Below the pieces are notes generated by a model that saw nothing but the letters and a program-made list of their open reading frames with translations, did no database searches and was not told the DNA's origin. From JAABRU01 sp964505535 (GTDB lineage: Bacteria; Desulfobacterota; Desulfobacteria; Desulfobacterales; Desulfococcaceae), in NCBI GenBank assembly GCA_964505535.1, contig CAZDIU010000001.1, forward strand, positions 32,105-96,104: DNA of 64,000 nt. Direction: 5' to 3'. This document shows, piece after piece, positions 45,444-54,097 of the stretch. The stretch's first letter is position 1, and each line of letters begins with the position of its first letter. The position numbers and the translations under genes are program-made.

Positions 45444-46733
45444 TCAGCGAAGGGAGCGGGAAAGAGCGGCCTCTTTTTCCGCTCGTTCGTGTTTTTTCAG
45501 TTTTCTTAACACATTGGAAAAAACCGCATGATAATGGGGATTTTGGGGATCATATACGGTGGCCTTCTGTATGGCCAGTTCCATCGCGTCCCAGTCCTGT
45601 TCCATTTCCGCAATCTTTGCCAGCCAGTACCATGCCTGAGCTTCAGGCCGGTTCCTGTTGATGCTGTTGAGAATCTCCTTTGCTTCAGGATAGCGCTTCA
45701 TATCGGTAAGAACACGCGCTGTCAGAATATCCATCCGAAAGGAAAAAGAAAATTTTTCTCCGGCAGACTGCACAAAGGCATAAAAACCTTCCGGATATTC
45801 CTGTTTTTTGTAAAATCCGTACAGATTCTCCAAATCCTTTTCCCGATTCCGGCTGATGCGCAGTCCCCGGAAATACTGTTCTTGGGCCTTTTCTTTTTCC
45901 CCATTCTGAAAATACAGATGTCCCAGACGGAACCAGTCTGCGGAAGTGTTCTGGAACTCTTTGTATTTCATTGCATTTTGAAAATGCGATATGGCTTCAG
46001 TCCAGTCTTTGCCTTCTCCCAGAATGCCGGAAAGAATCATATGTGCCTCTCTGGGAAGAACCCCTTTTTCTATGGCTTCCGCAAGTCCTTCCCGGCACAC
46101 AGGCAGAAAATCCGGAGACCAGAAATCCTCTTTTTTCAGGTAATGAAATGCCGGAGGCCAGTTGCGCACCAGAGAGAGGATAACCGTCTGCATTTCATCC
46201 GGATGCCCGGTCCGGGAAAGATAACGGAGCAGGGCAAAACTGTTCTGGATGCCGTTGGGACGCAGACGCACGGCCTCCCGGAAATATGCCAGCGGATTCC
46301 AGGGAATTTCCTTTGCTTCCGGGTATCTGTTTTGGTGCAGATCGGCAAGATGCCACTGTGTTTGGGCCAGAGCAAAGAAAATTCTGAAATCAAGAGGATT
46401 GAGCTGCGCAGCCTTTCTCAGCGCGGCATCCGATTTTTCCAGACTGTCTTGGAGCGTGTGTGTGTCCTGTGTCACTCCGGACATGCGGTAATACGCTTCG
46501 CCCAGGTTTCTGTATATCTCACTGTCTGCAAAAGGATACCGCGCGGCTTTTTCCAACTCCCGGACAGCCAGCCCGTAATATCCCCTGTCCATGTGTTTTG
46601 CGGCACGGTGCTGACAGCTTTGGGAAAGCAGTTGCAGGGAAAGCTGGTGCAGAAGAAAGGCGGAGATGCCGATAATCAAAAGAAAAACCCCGTAACGGAT
46701 TGATTTGCAGGGCTTTGTGAAAGTGGGGTTCAT
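45444..46733 (-). CDS. Membrane-anchored TPR protein of the EPS operon
   Basis: 429 aa. One N-terminal helix (YGVFLLIIGISAFLLHQL, about 14-31), then tetratricopeptide-like helical repeats to the C-terminus (for example GYYGLAVRELEKAARYPFAD, SEIYRNLGEAYYR, WYWLAKIAEMEQDWDAMELA). TPR proteins of this kind often end polysaccharide export or synthesis operons as assembly scaffolds. The start lies 8 bp after the stop of the BY-kinase gene, so they are co-transcribed. No enzymatic motif is visible; the exact role is unknown. Confidence 0.85.
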   Translation of the reverse strand: MNPTFTKPCKSIRYGVFLLIIGISAFLLHQLSLQLLSQSCQHRAAKHMDRGYYGLAVRELEKAARYPFADSEIYRNLGEAYYRMSGVTQDTHTLQDSLEKSDAALRKAAQLNPLDFRIFFALAQTQWHLADLHQNRYPEAKEIPWNPLAYFREAVRLRPNGIQNSFALLRYLSRTGHPDEMQTVILSLVRNWPPAFHYLKKEDFWSPDFLPVCREGLAEAIEKGVLPREAHMILSGILGEGKDWTEAISHFQNAMKYKEFQNTSADWFRLGHLYFQNGEKEKAQEQYFRGLRISRNREKDLENLYGFYKKQEYPEGFYAFVQSAGEKFSFSFRMDILTARVLTDMKRYPEAKEILNSINRNRPEAQAWYWLAKIAEMEQDWDAMELAIQKATVYDPQNPHYHAVFSNVLRKLKKHERAEKEAALSRSLR

Positions 46734-46741
46734 GAAAGCTG

Positions 46742-47971
46742 TTATTTGCTGTCTGAATAGTAATTGCTGTAATATTTCTGGTAGTAGTTGTAATATCCTT
46801 CTCTTTTCACATCCACGCTGTTGAGAACCACTCCCAGAAGGTTGGCCTTGGCACGGCGAAGCTGCTCCACAGCCTTGTTCACCATTTTCCGGCTGAGCAC
46901 TCCGGCTTTTACCACAAGAACAACACCTCCAACCTGGGGGGCAACCATCAGGGCATCGCTGGCAGGCAGAATGGGCGGGGTGTCAATAATCGTAAAGTCA
47001 AAACGTTTTTCCAGATACCGAATCAAAAAAGACATGCGCTCGGATCCCAGCATTTCTGAAGGGTTGGGCGGAATAATCCCCGAAGGCAGCACAGAAAGGC
47101 CGTCAATCTCTGTCTGCACAATGGCAGAGGAGATTCTTTGGTTCAGCCAGATCATGTCCTCATCCTTTCCCATGACCTGCTCACACATCTGCGTCAGATC
47201 CTGCTGTATGGCATCAGAAAAGTCCTGCCGGAATTCCGGACGGTCGGAAAAAGTGAAACTGCCGCTTTTCATCCGTGCAATCACCTGAAAACTTTCTGCC
47301 ATGTGAATGCTCATGATTCCCCGCAGTTCTTTTTCGCTGATGAGTCCCATGCTCACAAGGATATGTCCGAGTTTCTGTCCTGTATCCTTCTGCCGATCCA
47401 GAACAATCTCGGCATGTTCTCTGGTAAGATTCCGATCCTTCACCAGCATGCTGGCCAGCTTCTTTTCATCGGGCCGGGTCGTCCATTCAATTTCGGCAAT
47501 CTGTCCGTTGACAAAGCGGAGTTCCACCTCTTCCCTTTCCTCCTTCAGGGAGAGTATGCCGGTGCGCTTCTGCAAAGAAATGAGGCGGAACAGATCGCTG
47601 ATGCTCATTTCCTCCAGCGTTCCGCTCCGAATATCCGCATTGAGCATGTCATTGAGCAGCCCGGTAAGCCCTGTCGTATTTTTTGCGTTGAAAAGTTTGG
47701 TCAGCATGGGTTTGCGCAGATCTCCGTCTGCAGCGAGCACGGATTTTCCGGTCTGGGAAATGGTAAAGGCCAGATTGGCTGTGGTAACGGTTTTGCCTTC
47801 GGACTGGCCCGCACTGGTCAGCAGAATGGAACGCACTCTTCTGTCTGCCACGGAAAAATGGATATTGGTGCGCAGGGTGCGGTAGGCCTCGGCAAAACGG
47901 GATTTGGTCCGGGTGCTGTCCAGTATGGAAGCATCATATTCATGCGCCTTCCTGTCTGTTTTCTTCATCAT
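46742..47971 (-). CDS. BY-kinase (CpsD/Wzc-C-like) with an inserted PATAN/DUF4388 domain
   Basis: 409 aa from ATG 47971 (GAGGAAAAC upstream). The longer frame to 48037 only adds residues encoded by a repeat element. Walker A SAGQSEGKT (K60), A' VLAADGDLRKPML (78-90) and Walker B FTIIDTPP (326-333) form the tyrosine-kinase P-loop core. Between A' and B a domain of about 155 residues is inserted (about 117-275: MSISDLFRLISLQKRTGILS, LRFVNGQIAEIEW, GQKLGHILVSMGLISEKELR) that matches the PATAN/DUF4388 pattern. The C-terminus is a tyrosine cluster (REGYYNYYQKYYSNYYSDSK), the autophosphorylation tail. It would phosphorylate itself and cycle with the GumC-like partner encoded upstream to control chain length and export. 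The insertion may bring in a signalling partner. Confidence 0.9.
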   Translation of the reverse strand: MMKKTDRKAHEYDASILDSTRTKSRFAEAYRTLRTNIHFSVADRRVRSILLTSAGQSEGKTVTTANLAFTISQTGKSVLAADGDLRKPMLTKLFNAKNTTGLTGLLNDMLNADIRSGTLEEMSISDLFRLISLQKRTGILSLKEEREEVELRFVNGQIAEIEWTTRPDEKKLASMLVKDRNLTREHAEIVLDRQKDTGQKLGHILVSMGLISEKELRGIMSIHMAESFQVIARMKSGSFTFSDRPEFRQDFSDAIQQDLTQMCEQVMGKDEDMIWLNQRISSAIVQTEIDGLSVLPSGIIPPNPSEMLGSERMSFLIRYLEKRFDFTIIDTPPILPASDALMVAPQVGGVVLVVKAGVLSRKMVNKAVEQLRRAKANLLGVVLNSVDVKREGYYNYYQKYYSNYYSDSK

Positions 47972-47999
47972 TGCGTTTTCCTCAACAGAGTTGATTTCA

Positions 48000-48090
48000 T
48001 AGTCATTCCGGCAAAAGCCGGAATCCAGTGATTTCAAACGGTTCTGGATACTGACTTTCGTCAGTATGACGGTGATGGCGTAACATCAGT
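48000..48090. repeat. Partial element, AACTGATGTTACGC family, copy 2
   Basis: Right two thirds of the element type at 541-680: GTCATTCCGGC...GCCGGAATCCAG, then the second hairpin (TACTGACTTTCGTCAGTA) and the right end GCGTAACATCAGTT at about 48077-48090. The left terminal repeat is missing. It lies in the GumC-kinase gap and forms the false N-terminal extension of the kinase frame. Confidence 0.75.
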
Positions 48091-48152
48091 TCATAATTTC
48101 GGGTTTTTCGGGGTCATGCGTCAAAAAGACACTGATAACTGAAAACCGTCTC

Positions 48153-48286
48153 ATACCGATTCTCCATTGAAAAGATACCCGCAGGCAGGCAAAAAGAAGT
48201 TTCCGTGTATTCAAAACAACCGGATTTTTTTGAAAAATCCGGTTGTTCCGAAAAATCTGTGTTTCAGATCAATGGAGAATCGGTAT
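48153..48286. repeat. MITE-like element, ATACCGATTC family, best-preserved copy
   Basis: 134 bp with perfect 18-bp terminal inverted repeats: ATACCGATTCTCCATTGA at 48153-48170 and its complement at 48269-48286. A palindromic centre (AACCGGATTTTTTTGAAAAA, near 48218) is inside. The last base is also the end of the GumC gene stop codon. It defines the ends used to recognise the other copies. No coding capacity. Confidence 0.88.
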
Positions 48287-49803
48287 CACACTTTTTCTGC
48301 TTCAGGAATTACGGACAGCACGGGCAGACCGATATGTTTCTGCACATCCTCTTCGGTGCGCAGACTCTGATCCATGTATTCCCGCAGAAAAGCCAGACCA
48401 ATGCCTGCCATCAGTCCCAGCACTGCTCCCAGCACCGTGTTCATTTTTTTGTTGGGTTTGATCGGAGCGGCCGGGGTCACAGCTTTTTCCGCAATCCGGA
48501 TATTGGAGACATCCAGATTTTCCTCAATATCGGATGTCTTAATCTTCTCCAGAAGTGTGTCATAGAGTTTTTTGTTGGTTTCCACATTCCGCTGCAGAAT
48601 CTGGTAATTCAGTTCCTTTTTGTTGGTTTCCAGGGCATTGTCCTCAAAATCCGATATGGTCTGCTGCAGGATTTCCTCTTTGCTGGCAAGAACCTTGCGC
48701 TGTGTTCTGAGGTTTTCCATCTCCCGGTTGAGTTCCTCATTGAGCTTTACACGGGTTTTGTCAATTTTTCCGGAAAGCTGTACAATCTGTGGATGTTTTT
48801 CCTTAAACACCTTGCTCAGACGGTTGAGTTCCACCTCATCCTCCACCAACTGCCTGTACAGACTGCTGATGAGTTCATTTTCCAGCAGAATGCGCGCACC
48901 GGAATAGTTTTTTCTCCCTTTGGACAGACGTTCCAGCTCCGCAATCTTGGTATCCAGTTCCATCCGTTTGTTGCGTGTTTCCAGATAGGAACTGTTCACA
49001 TCCTGAATCTGCCGGGTGATTACATCCTGCTTCCCCTCAATGGAAAACACTTTTTCCTTCTGTTTGTAGGCCAGAAATTCAGATTCCGCATCTTCCAGTT
49101 TTTTCTGTGTTTCATACAACTGGGCTGTCATCCAGTTCAGCAGATCCTGTGAGGAGCGCATCCGGCCGGCTGTGTCAAATTCAATATAGGCACGGGTTAT
49201 GATATTCGCGATGTGCATGGCCCGTACAGGGTCATTGTCCATCACACTCACCTGCAGCAGATGGGTGTCTCTGATCTGTTTGACATCAATCTGATTTCCC
49301 AGCATACTGATCAGACGGTTTTCCTTGTCTTCGGGGCTGAGTTCTTTCTGTTCTTTTCCCATTATCACCTGAATATTTTGGAAGATCTGCTGCATCATGG
49401 CTTTCAGGGGATTGATCTCTGCGGCTTCCCCGGCAGGAGTTTCATCCATTTTCAGTTCCTGTATCACCTTTTCCAGCACCGGCCGGGATTTGATCAGCTT
49501 TGCATGGGTGTTCATTGCCATCTGCTGGTTGACATATCCGCCGTAATCAATGGCTTCACCGGTTACAGGAGATTTGGAACGGCTGTTTTCTATCACCATT
49601 GTTCCGCTGGCCTGGTATATCGGTTTCATCCGGAAAGTGAAAAACAGGGTCAGACTGAGAACAATAATCAGACAGGAAACAATCAGCCATTTATGCTTGC
49701 GCAGCACATAATAATACTCTGCAGGATTGATGCTTTCTTCCATTTCCTGCATATCAGAAGGCATGAAATCAGACATTGGCATATCGTATTTGGGTGTGTT
49801 CAT
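48286..49803 (-). CDS. Wzz/GumC-like polysaccharide co-polymerase
   Basis: 505 aa. Wzz-type N-terminus (NPAEYYYVLRKHKWLIV), first helix at about 40-58, periplasmic part with a long coiled coil (about 200-410) containing the GumC-type stretch RLSKVFKEKHPQIVQLSGKI, and a C-terminal helix (VLGAVLGLMAGIGLAFLREY) followed by a short cytosolic tail (IGLPVLSVIPEAEKV). Such proteins set chain length and couple the inner-membrane polymerase to the Wza exporter. The kinase domain is a separate downstream protein, as in Gram-positive CapA/CapB or split Wzc systems. The ATG 49803 has no strong ribosome-binding site; GGATACAG is upstream. The 3' end touches a MITE-like element. Confidence 0.92.
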   Translation of the reverse strand: MNTPKYDMPMSDFMPSDMQEMEESINPAEYYYVLRKHKWLIVSCLIIVLSLTLFFTFRMKPIYQASGTMVIENSRSKSPVTGEAIDYGGYVNQQMAMNTHAKLIKSRPVLEKVIQELKMDETPAGEAAEINPLKAMMQQIFQNIQVIMGKEQKELSPEDKENRLISMLGNQIDVKQIRDTHLLQVSVMDNDPVRAMHIANIITRAYIEFDTAGRMRSSQDLLNWMTAQLYETQKKLEDAESEFLAYKQKEKVFSIEGKQDVITRQIQDVNSSYLETRNKRMELDTKIAELERLSKGRKNYSGARILLENELISSLYRQLVEDEVELNRLSKVFKEKHPQIVQLSGKIDKTRVKLNEELNREMENLRTQRKVLASKEEILQQTISDFEDNALETNKKELNYQILQRNVETNKKLYDTLLEKIKTSDIEENLDVSNIRIAEKAVTPAAPIKPNKKMNTVLGAVLGLMAGIGLAFLREYMDQSLRTEEDVQKHIGLPVLSVIPEAEKV

Positions 49804-49825
49804 ATTTCTGTATCCTTGAAAAATT

Positions 49826-49933
49826 GGGGGATAGGGGTTAGGGGATGGGGATCAGGGGTTAGAGATTGGGGATTCAGAGAATTATATTCCTAACCCACAT
49901 TCCCTAATCCCCAACCCCTGTTCCCTCCCCCCT
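49826..49933. repeat. GGGGATTAGGGG-type inverted repeat inside the EPS operon
   Basis: Imperfect inverted repeat occupying the wza-gumC gap: GGGGATAGGGGTTAGGGG on one arm and CCCTAATCCCCAACCCC on the other, AT-rich loop near 49875. A related element lies in the livJ-livH gap at 55858-55981. It would form a strong mRNA hairpin between two co-transcribed genes. Confidence 0.75.
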
Positions 49934-50845
49934 CTAAAACCAGCTTTCCGGCACATGGATCAGATCGCCCGGTTCCAGTTCCACATCCTTTTTTTTTCCT
50001 TTTTTCACCTCATCCAGATTGATTCCGATGATAATCTGTTCCCCCTCTTTTTTGCGGATGATGCGGGTGCGGTTGGGGGCAGCGTATTTGCTGAATCCGC
50101 CTGCCAGAATGCAGGCGTTGAGCGCTGTCAGTCCGTATTTGTAGGTATAGGCGCCCGGGCTTTTGACCTCGCCTTCGACATATATGCTCGGTTTTTCCTC
50201 TTCGATTTGGTTTTCATCTTTTACCGGAATATAGACCACATCACCGGACTGGAGTTGGACATTCTGGCTCATATCCACCTGATCCAGCAGTTTTTTCAGA
50301 TCCACTTCCTCTTTTTCCCGCTCGGACATCAGGGTTTCAAGATTCTTTCCGTCCTGAACCTGCTGCGCTGCATTGCGCAGGATATATCCCACATCACCGC
50401 GGGTGGACAGAACCCCGCCTGCCTTGGCAATCAGCTCCATCAGGGTGATCTTTGATGAGGTTTCATAAAGCCCAGGAGATGCCACCGCGCCGGAAATATA
50501 GTAATACAGATTTTTGTATTCCCTGATGTGCAGAATCACTTCCGGATTCACAAAATAATCCGCTGCCAGAGGTTCGCTGATCCGGGTACGAAGCTCAGGC
50601 AGGGTCAGTCCGGCAGCATGCACCGGGCCGATAAACGGCACATTGATCATTCCTTTGGCATCCACACTGATCACAACAGCCTGCTGCTTTTCCCCACCTG
50701 CATAAATATCAATGGAAATCACATCCCTGGCACCAATCTGATATCCGGGCTCCTGCGCGGAAATCAGGCAGGGCGCGGCCAGAAGAAGGAGACAGACGGT
50801 TATCAGAACACCGGTCATTTTCATGTTGAAATACCTGCACATCAT
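49934..50845 (-). CDS. Wza-type polysaccharide export protein (SLBB)
   Basis: 303 aa from ATG 50845 (AGGATAAG upstream); ATG 50824 (MKMTGVLIT) is an alternative giving a shorter signal peptide. The signal sequence ends near ISA-QEPG. The Poly_export domain follows (YQIGARDVISIDIYAGGEK, AKGMINVPFIGPVHAAGLTL), then two SLBB domains (YYISGAVASPGLYE; IYVEGEVKSPGAYTYKYG). No lipobox cysteine is seen, so it may be periplasmic or non-lipidated. It guides the polymer to the outer membrane together with the barrel protein encoded upstream. It ends LIHVPESWF, as many family members do. Confidence 0.93.
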   Translation of the reverse strand: MMCRYFNMKMTGVLITVCLLLLAAPCLISAQEPGYQIGARDVISIDIYAGGEKQQAVVISVDAKGMINVPFIGPVHAAGLTLPELRTRISEPLAADYFVNPEVILHIREYKNLYYYISGAVASPGLYETSSKITLMELIAKAGGVLSTRGDVGYILRNAAQQVQDGKNLETLMSEREKEEVDLKKLLDQVDMSQNVQLQSGDVVYIPVKDENQIEEEKPSIYVEGEVKSPGAYTYKYGLTALNACILAGGFSKYAAPNRTRIIRKKEGEQIIIGINLDEVKKGKKKDVELEPGDLIHVPESWF

Positions 50846-50938
50846 AATCACTTATCCTGCATGCAAAAGGTCTTCATCAGACCGTATAGAACCCTTCGGT
50901 TCTTTATACCGAACACTGAACATCTCACACCTGAATCC

Positions 50939-52189
50939 CTACCTCCTCAGCATATCATAGGCAGAATCCAGTTTGAGCATGATAAACTGGTTGTCATAAT
51001 CAAATTCCCCCAGATTGGAATCCCGCTGCTGGTATCCGCCTTCCAGTCCCATTTTCAGCCATTGGGCAAACCTGTAGCCGATATTGGCGGAAACACCATA
51101 CAGATCATCGGATCGATCCTTTGTGCCGCCGCGATATTGTGCCCAACCTTCATAGTCATTCATCTGATAAAAACCGGAAGCTCCTGCACTCAGATACTGT
51201 CCGAAGGTATGTCCGAGATTCAGGCTGAGCCGTCTGGCCTTGTAAAGATCATCCGGATTGATGGGATCATTGTAATTTTCCTCAAAAACAAGTTTTCCCC
51301 TGCTTTTTGCCGTCTGTGCGCTCAGGCCCAGGTGATAATGAAAGAAGTCGGTGCTGTCTCTGGAACTGTCATCAAATGTCCTGTTATGATAACCGCCCCC
51401 GGCCTCAACTCCCAGATATTTTGCCTGCCTTCTGTACACCAGTTCCATCTGATTGGAGGTATAATCCGAGATATCCACATCATAATTTCTGTCCCATATC
51501 TGATAGTCCAGTGTAAGGGAGGATAACGGTGAAAGATAATAGGTCAGATCAAAAATGCCTCTGTGTTCCGTGGAATCTTCATCCGTATCTTTGCTGTATT
51601 CAGTGATGGTGTTGCTGTATTTCGCGCCTGCTGCAAAGCGTTCGTTCCACCGGTAATACAGCCCCGGGGTCAGGCGGTTGATAAAATATCTGTTCCGGCG
51701 GGTATCATTGGCAAAGCGGTCAGCTTTGCTCTCCTCACGGGTTTTGTAAAAGACCTCATCCAGTTCCAGGGTCAGTTTGGATCCCGGCGTGGTTTGGGCA
51801 TTGAAATTGAGTGTATGCCCAAAATAATCATCATCATCCGCATCCCGTTCCCCGGCAGGCGCATCGTCGCCATCCTGATAAAAATAGGCATCCAAAGAAT
51901 AACCCAGTGTGACACTGCTTTTGGCCGTATAATATTCCATCTCGATTCCCGGCTGCACCAGCCAGGTAAAAACATCTCTCTCATTTTCCGGGGTTTTGTA
52001 AAAATTGCTGTCATATCTGCCGCTGGCTGATATTTTCGGTGCAATCCGGATTTTCCCGACCGGATCTACAGCGGCTTCTTCAACCTCCACAATCGGCTGA
52101 ATGATAATTCTCTCTTTTGCCAATCCTCCGGGAGGAAACAGCAACCAGATACACATCACAGGAAGCAGTAATGCCTTTGCGGGGTTCAT
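50939..52189 (-). CDS. EPS-associated outer-membrane beta-barrel protein
   Basis: 416 aa from ATG 52189 (AAGGAGTGAATCA upstream; the frame to 52222 adds 11 residues). Signal peptide (ALLLPVMCIWLLFPPGGLA), then alternating beta strands throughout, with typical two-residue periodicity (VTLGYSLDAYFYQ, GVEAGGGYHNRTFDD, GVSANIGYRFAQWLKMGLEGGYQQR). It resembles outer-membrane proteins found in exosortase or Wza-type polysaccharide loci. It probably provides or supports the outer-membrane passage of the polymer. It does not end in phenylalanine (ends DMLRR), which is unusual for a BamA substrate and may mean a divergent C-terminus. Confidence 0.82.
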   Translation of the reverse strand: MNPAKALLLPVMCIWLLFPPGGLAKERIIIQPIVEVEEAAVDPVGKIRIAPKISASGRYDSNFYKTPENERDVFTWLVQPGIEMEYYTAKSSVTLGYSLDAYFYQDGDDAPAGERDADDDDYFGHTLNFNAQTTPGSKLTLELDEVFYKTREESKADRFANDTRRNRYFINRLTPGLYYRWNERFAAGAKYSNTITEYSKDTDEDSTEHRGIFDLTYYLSPLSSLTLDYQIWDRNYDVDISDYTSNQMELVYRRQAKYLGVEAGGGYHNRTFDDSSRDSTDFFHYHLGLSAQTAKSRGKLVFEENYNDPINPDDLYKARRLSLNLGHTFGQYLSAGASGFYQMNDYEGWAQYRGGTKDRSDDLYGVSANIGYRFAQWLKMGLEGGYQQRDSNLGEFDYDNQFIMLKLDSAYDMLRR

Positions 52190-52237
52190 TGATTCACTCC
52201 TTATTCTTTTTAAAAATCTCATTTTTAAAATAAAATA

Positions 52238-52972
52238 TTACATTCCGCTTGCAGTGCGGTGATCATCCAGCGGATGATGCCTGTGCCTCCACCATCCCGG
52301 AGGGTGTTCGGCATACTCCGGTCCGTGTTTCGGAGGTTTGGCTCCGGCTGCCACGGCAGTGTCAAAGGCGTTCTGGTTGATCAGTTCCACCTGTCCGATT
52401 TTTCCAAAAAGGATCTCAGCCGCATGAACGGTTTCAGCATCCTCACTGGAATGAATCACATACTGGGTTGAGATTTTCAGTCTGTGAAATACCTGTTTCA
52501 GTTTCATGACGGCTGAGACGGCATCCTGCGCCAGTTTCGTGTTTTGTGTATCTCTGGCAAGTTCGGCAATCTTCAGATTTGCAGACGAGGCTGTCTCTGC
52601 CGCGTCCAAGGCTGTCTGCAGCAGGCCGGGATCTTTGGGATCAGGCAGCTTTTCAATGACATTATGCAATGCCTCCGCCGTTTTGCTAATCATTTTTGCT
52701 GTTTTTTCAGCCAGTTCAGCATTGCCTGCGGTTTTTGCCTCTTCTGCCAGTTCGGAACACAGTCCCAGAATCTGCCTGGCCAGCCCAAGTTTCTCTCCTG
52801 CTGTTCCGGTATCTGTGCCAAGCTGGTTCAGCAGTTCTTCCGCCTGGTTGAGTTTTTCCATCTGCTGCCCGGTCATCGCTGCTCCCGGCGCAGGGCAGAA
52901 AAACAGTATAAACACAGTTGCTGTGCAGAAAATCATGTATATCATTTTTCTGATAAAATTCGGCCTTGCCAT
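52238..52972 (-). CDS. Secreted helical protein, first gene of the EPS operon
   Basis: 244 aa from ATG 52972 (GGAGGATCATCCT upstream; the longer frame to 53038 is not supported). Signal peptide MIYMIFCTATVFILFFCPAPGAA, then about 180 residues of amphipathic helices rich in Ala, Glu, Lys and Leu (QQMEKLNQAEELLNQLG, ELAEEAKTAGNAELAEKTAK), ending in a His/Pro-rich tail (HPPGWWRHRHHPLDDHR). I do not recognise the family. The position ahead of the outer-membrane barrel suggests a periplasmic helper in polymer export; the His-rich tail could bind metal. Confidence 0.75.
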   Translation of the reverse strand: MARPNFIRKMIYMIFCTATVFILFFCPAPGAAMTGQQMEKLNQAEELLNQLGTDTGTAGEKLGLARQILGLCSELAEEAKTAGNAELAEKTAKMISKTAEALHNVIEKLPDPKDPGLLQTALDAAETASSANLKIAELARDTQNTKLAQDAVSAVMKLKQVFHRLKISTQYVIHSSEDAETVHAAEILFGKIGQVELINQNAFDTAVAAGAKPPKHGPEYAEHPPGWWRHRHHPLDDHRTASGM

Positions 52973-53675
52973 AGGATGATCCTCCTTGTGTTTGATGGTT
53001 ATTTTCTTAACAATGCCACCGGACAGACAATAAGGCAATGGGATGAAAATGGTATTCTGTGGAAGATATTCCCTACTTGGAGGGTGTCATTGTTCATTGT
53101 CAGCCGATCGAAAACTTCCAAAAGAAATGAAAAAATTGAGCGGAGTCAAACAAATCGGTTTGTTGCGCCGCAGGCTCCCTGTTCCGCAGAAACAGAGCAG
53201 GAACAGATCTGAAATCTGTCTTCTGAAAAAAACACTTATATTACTGATGTTACGCTGCCCTTTTAAAAATCAGCAGGTTACTCTCCCTGACCGTCATTCC
53301 GGCGTAAGCCGGAATCCAGTATTTTCAGCCAGTTCCGGATACCGGCTTTCGCCGGTATGACGACAGTGCGTAACATCAGTTATATTATTAGGAATTCCGC
53401 AGTTGATAAAAAATCTGTCCTGAAACCATCAGGGTTTATCCGCTCAACTGCGTAACTCCTGATTTTATATAAAAATGCAGATTTTATACGTAAATAAGGA
53501 AAGATTGTCAACATTTTCCTGTCAAAGAGAGAGTCTCTTTTTATTTAATTATATGATTTCAATGTGTTTTATATATGGAAACATCAGATTTGCATTTATG
53601 CGCAGCATATGATATGATTATAAAATGTATTTTTATTGCAACTCTCTCTGTTTTTTGGGAAAAAAGGAGGAAACA
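52973..53675. other. Divergent intergenic region upstream of the EPS operon
   Basis: About 700 bp without a supported gene. It carries the MITE-like element at 53238-53385. From 53440 it becomes AT-rich and includes a short hairpin AAAGAGAGAGTCTCTTT (about 53525-53541) followed by a T-run. A 222-codon plus-strand frame from 52544 is mostly antisense to the secreted helical protein and is rejected. Confidence 0.55.
53238..53385. repeat. MITE-like element, AACTGATGTTACGC family, best copy
   Basis: 148 bp with 18-bp terminal inverted repeats, one mismatch: ATATTACTGATGTTACGC at 53238-53255 and GCGTAACATCAGTTATAT at 53368-53385. Inside are ATTCCGGCGTAAGCCGGAAT and ATACCGGCTTTCGCCGGTAT hairpins. 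It matches the elements at 541-680 and 48000-48090. Confidence 0.85.
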
Positions 53676-53924
53676 GTGGATTTGGACATGATTGTTTTCG
53701 GGACTTATACCGTAAAAGATGTTCTGATTTACGCAGGCGGGGCATTCGCAGTGCTTATGCTGCTGTCTTTTATAAAAAAAATGTTTGCATCCGAAAAACC
53801 GGACAGGCATTCCGAAGTTACGCAGTGCGAAAGCTGCGGGTGGCACGGACGGATCAGTGTGTATGCCGGACGATGCCCCAAATGCAATGCCCAGCTTGGT
53901 TCCCGGAAAACTGGCCGAACCTGA
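53676..53924 (+). CDS. Small membrane protein with C-terminal zinc ribbon
   Basis: 82 aa from GTG 53676, chosen because AAAAGGAGG sits five bases upstream; the frame continues to 53625 without a site. One helix (VLIYAGGAFAVLMLLSFIKK), then CESCGW...CPKC, two CxxC knuckles that would bind one zinc (TQCESCGWHGRISVYAGRCP). Such small anchored zinc ribbons are of unknown function. It stands 173 bp ahead of the thioesterase gene on the same strand. Confidence 0.8.
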   Translation: MDLDMIVFGTYTVKDVLIYAGGAFAVLMLLSFIKKMFASEKPDRHSEVTQCESCGWHGRISVYAGRCPKCNAQLGSRKTGRT

Positions 53925-54097
53925 GGGCAAAGAAACACAACCCAGTTCAATGCTGTGCAGAGTTTTTTCTTTGCGTGGCATTGTGCCTGATGTTTTGTAT
54001 CTTGCTGCAAAAATCCGTACCGGAAAGTTGCGATGCGTGACATGCGAAAAATGATTTTTCGCTGCTTTCATAAACAAACCAGACAAGGAGGAAAAAA

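Noticed and set aside
45528..46703. 391-codon plus-strand open frame
   Set aside because: Antisense to the TPR protein, no start site and no domain.
47972..48037. N-terminal extension of the BY-kinase (MKSLDSGFCRND...)
   Set aside because: These residues are encoded by the ATTCCGG repeat element; the ATG at 47971 has a ribosome-binding site and fits family length.
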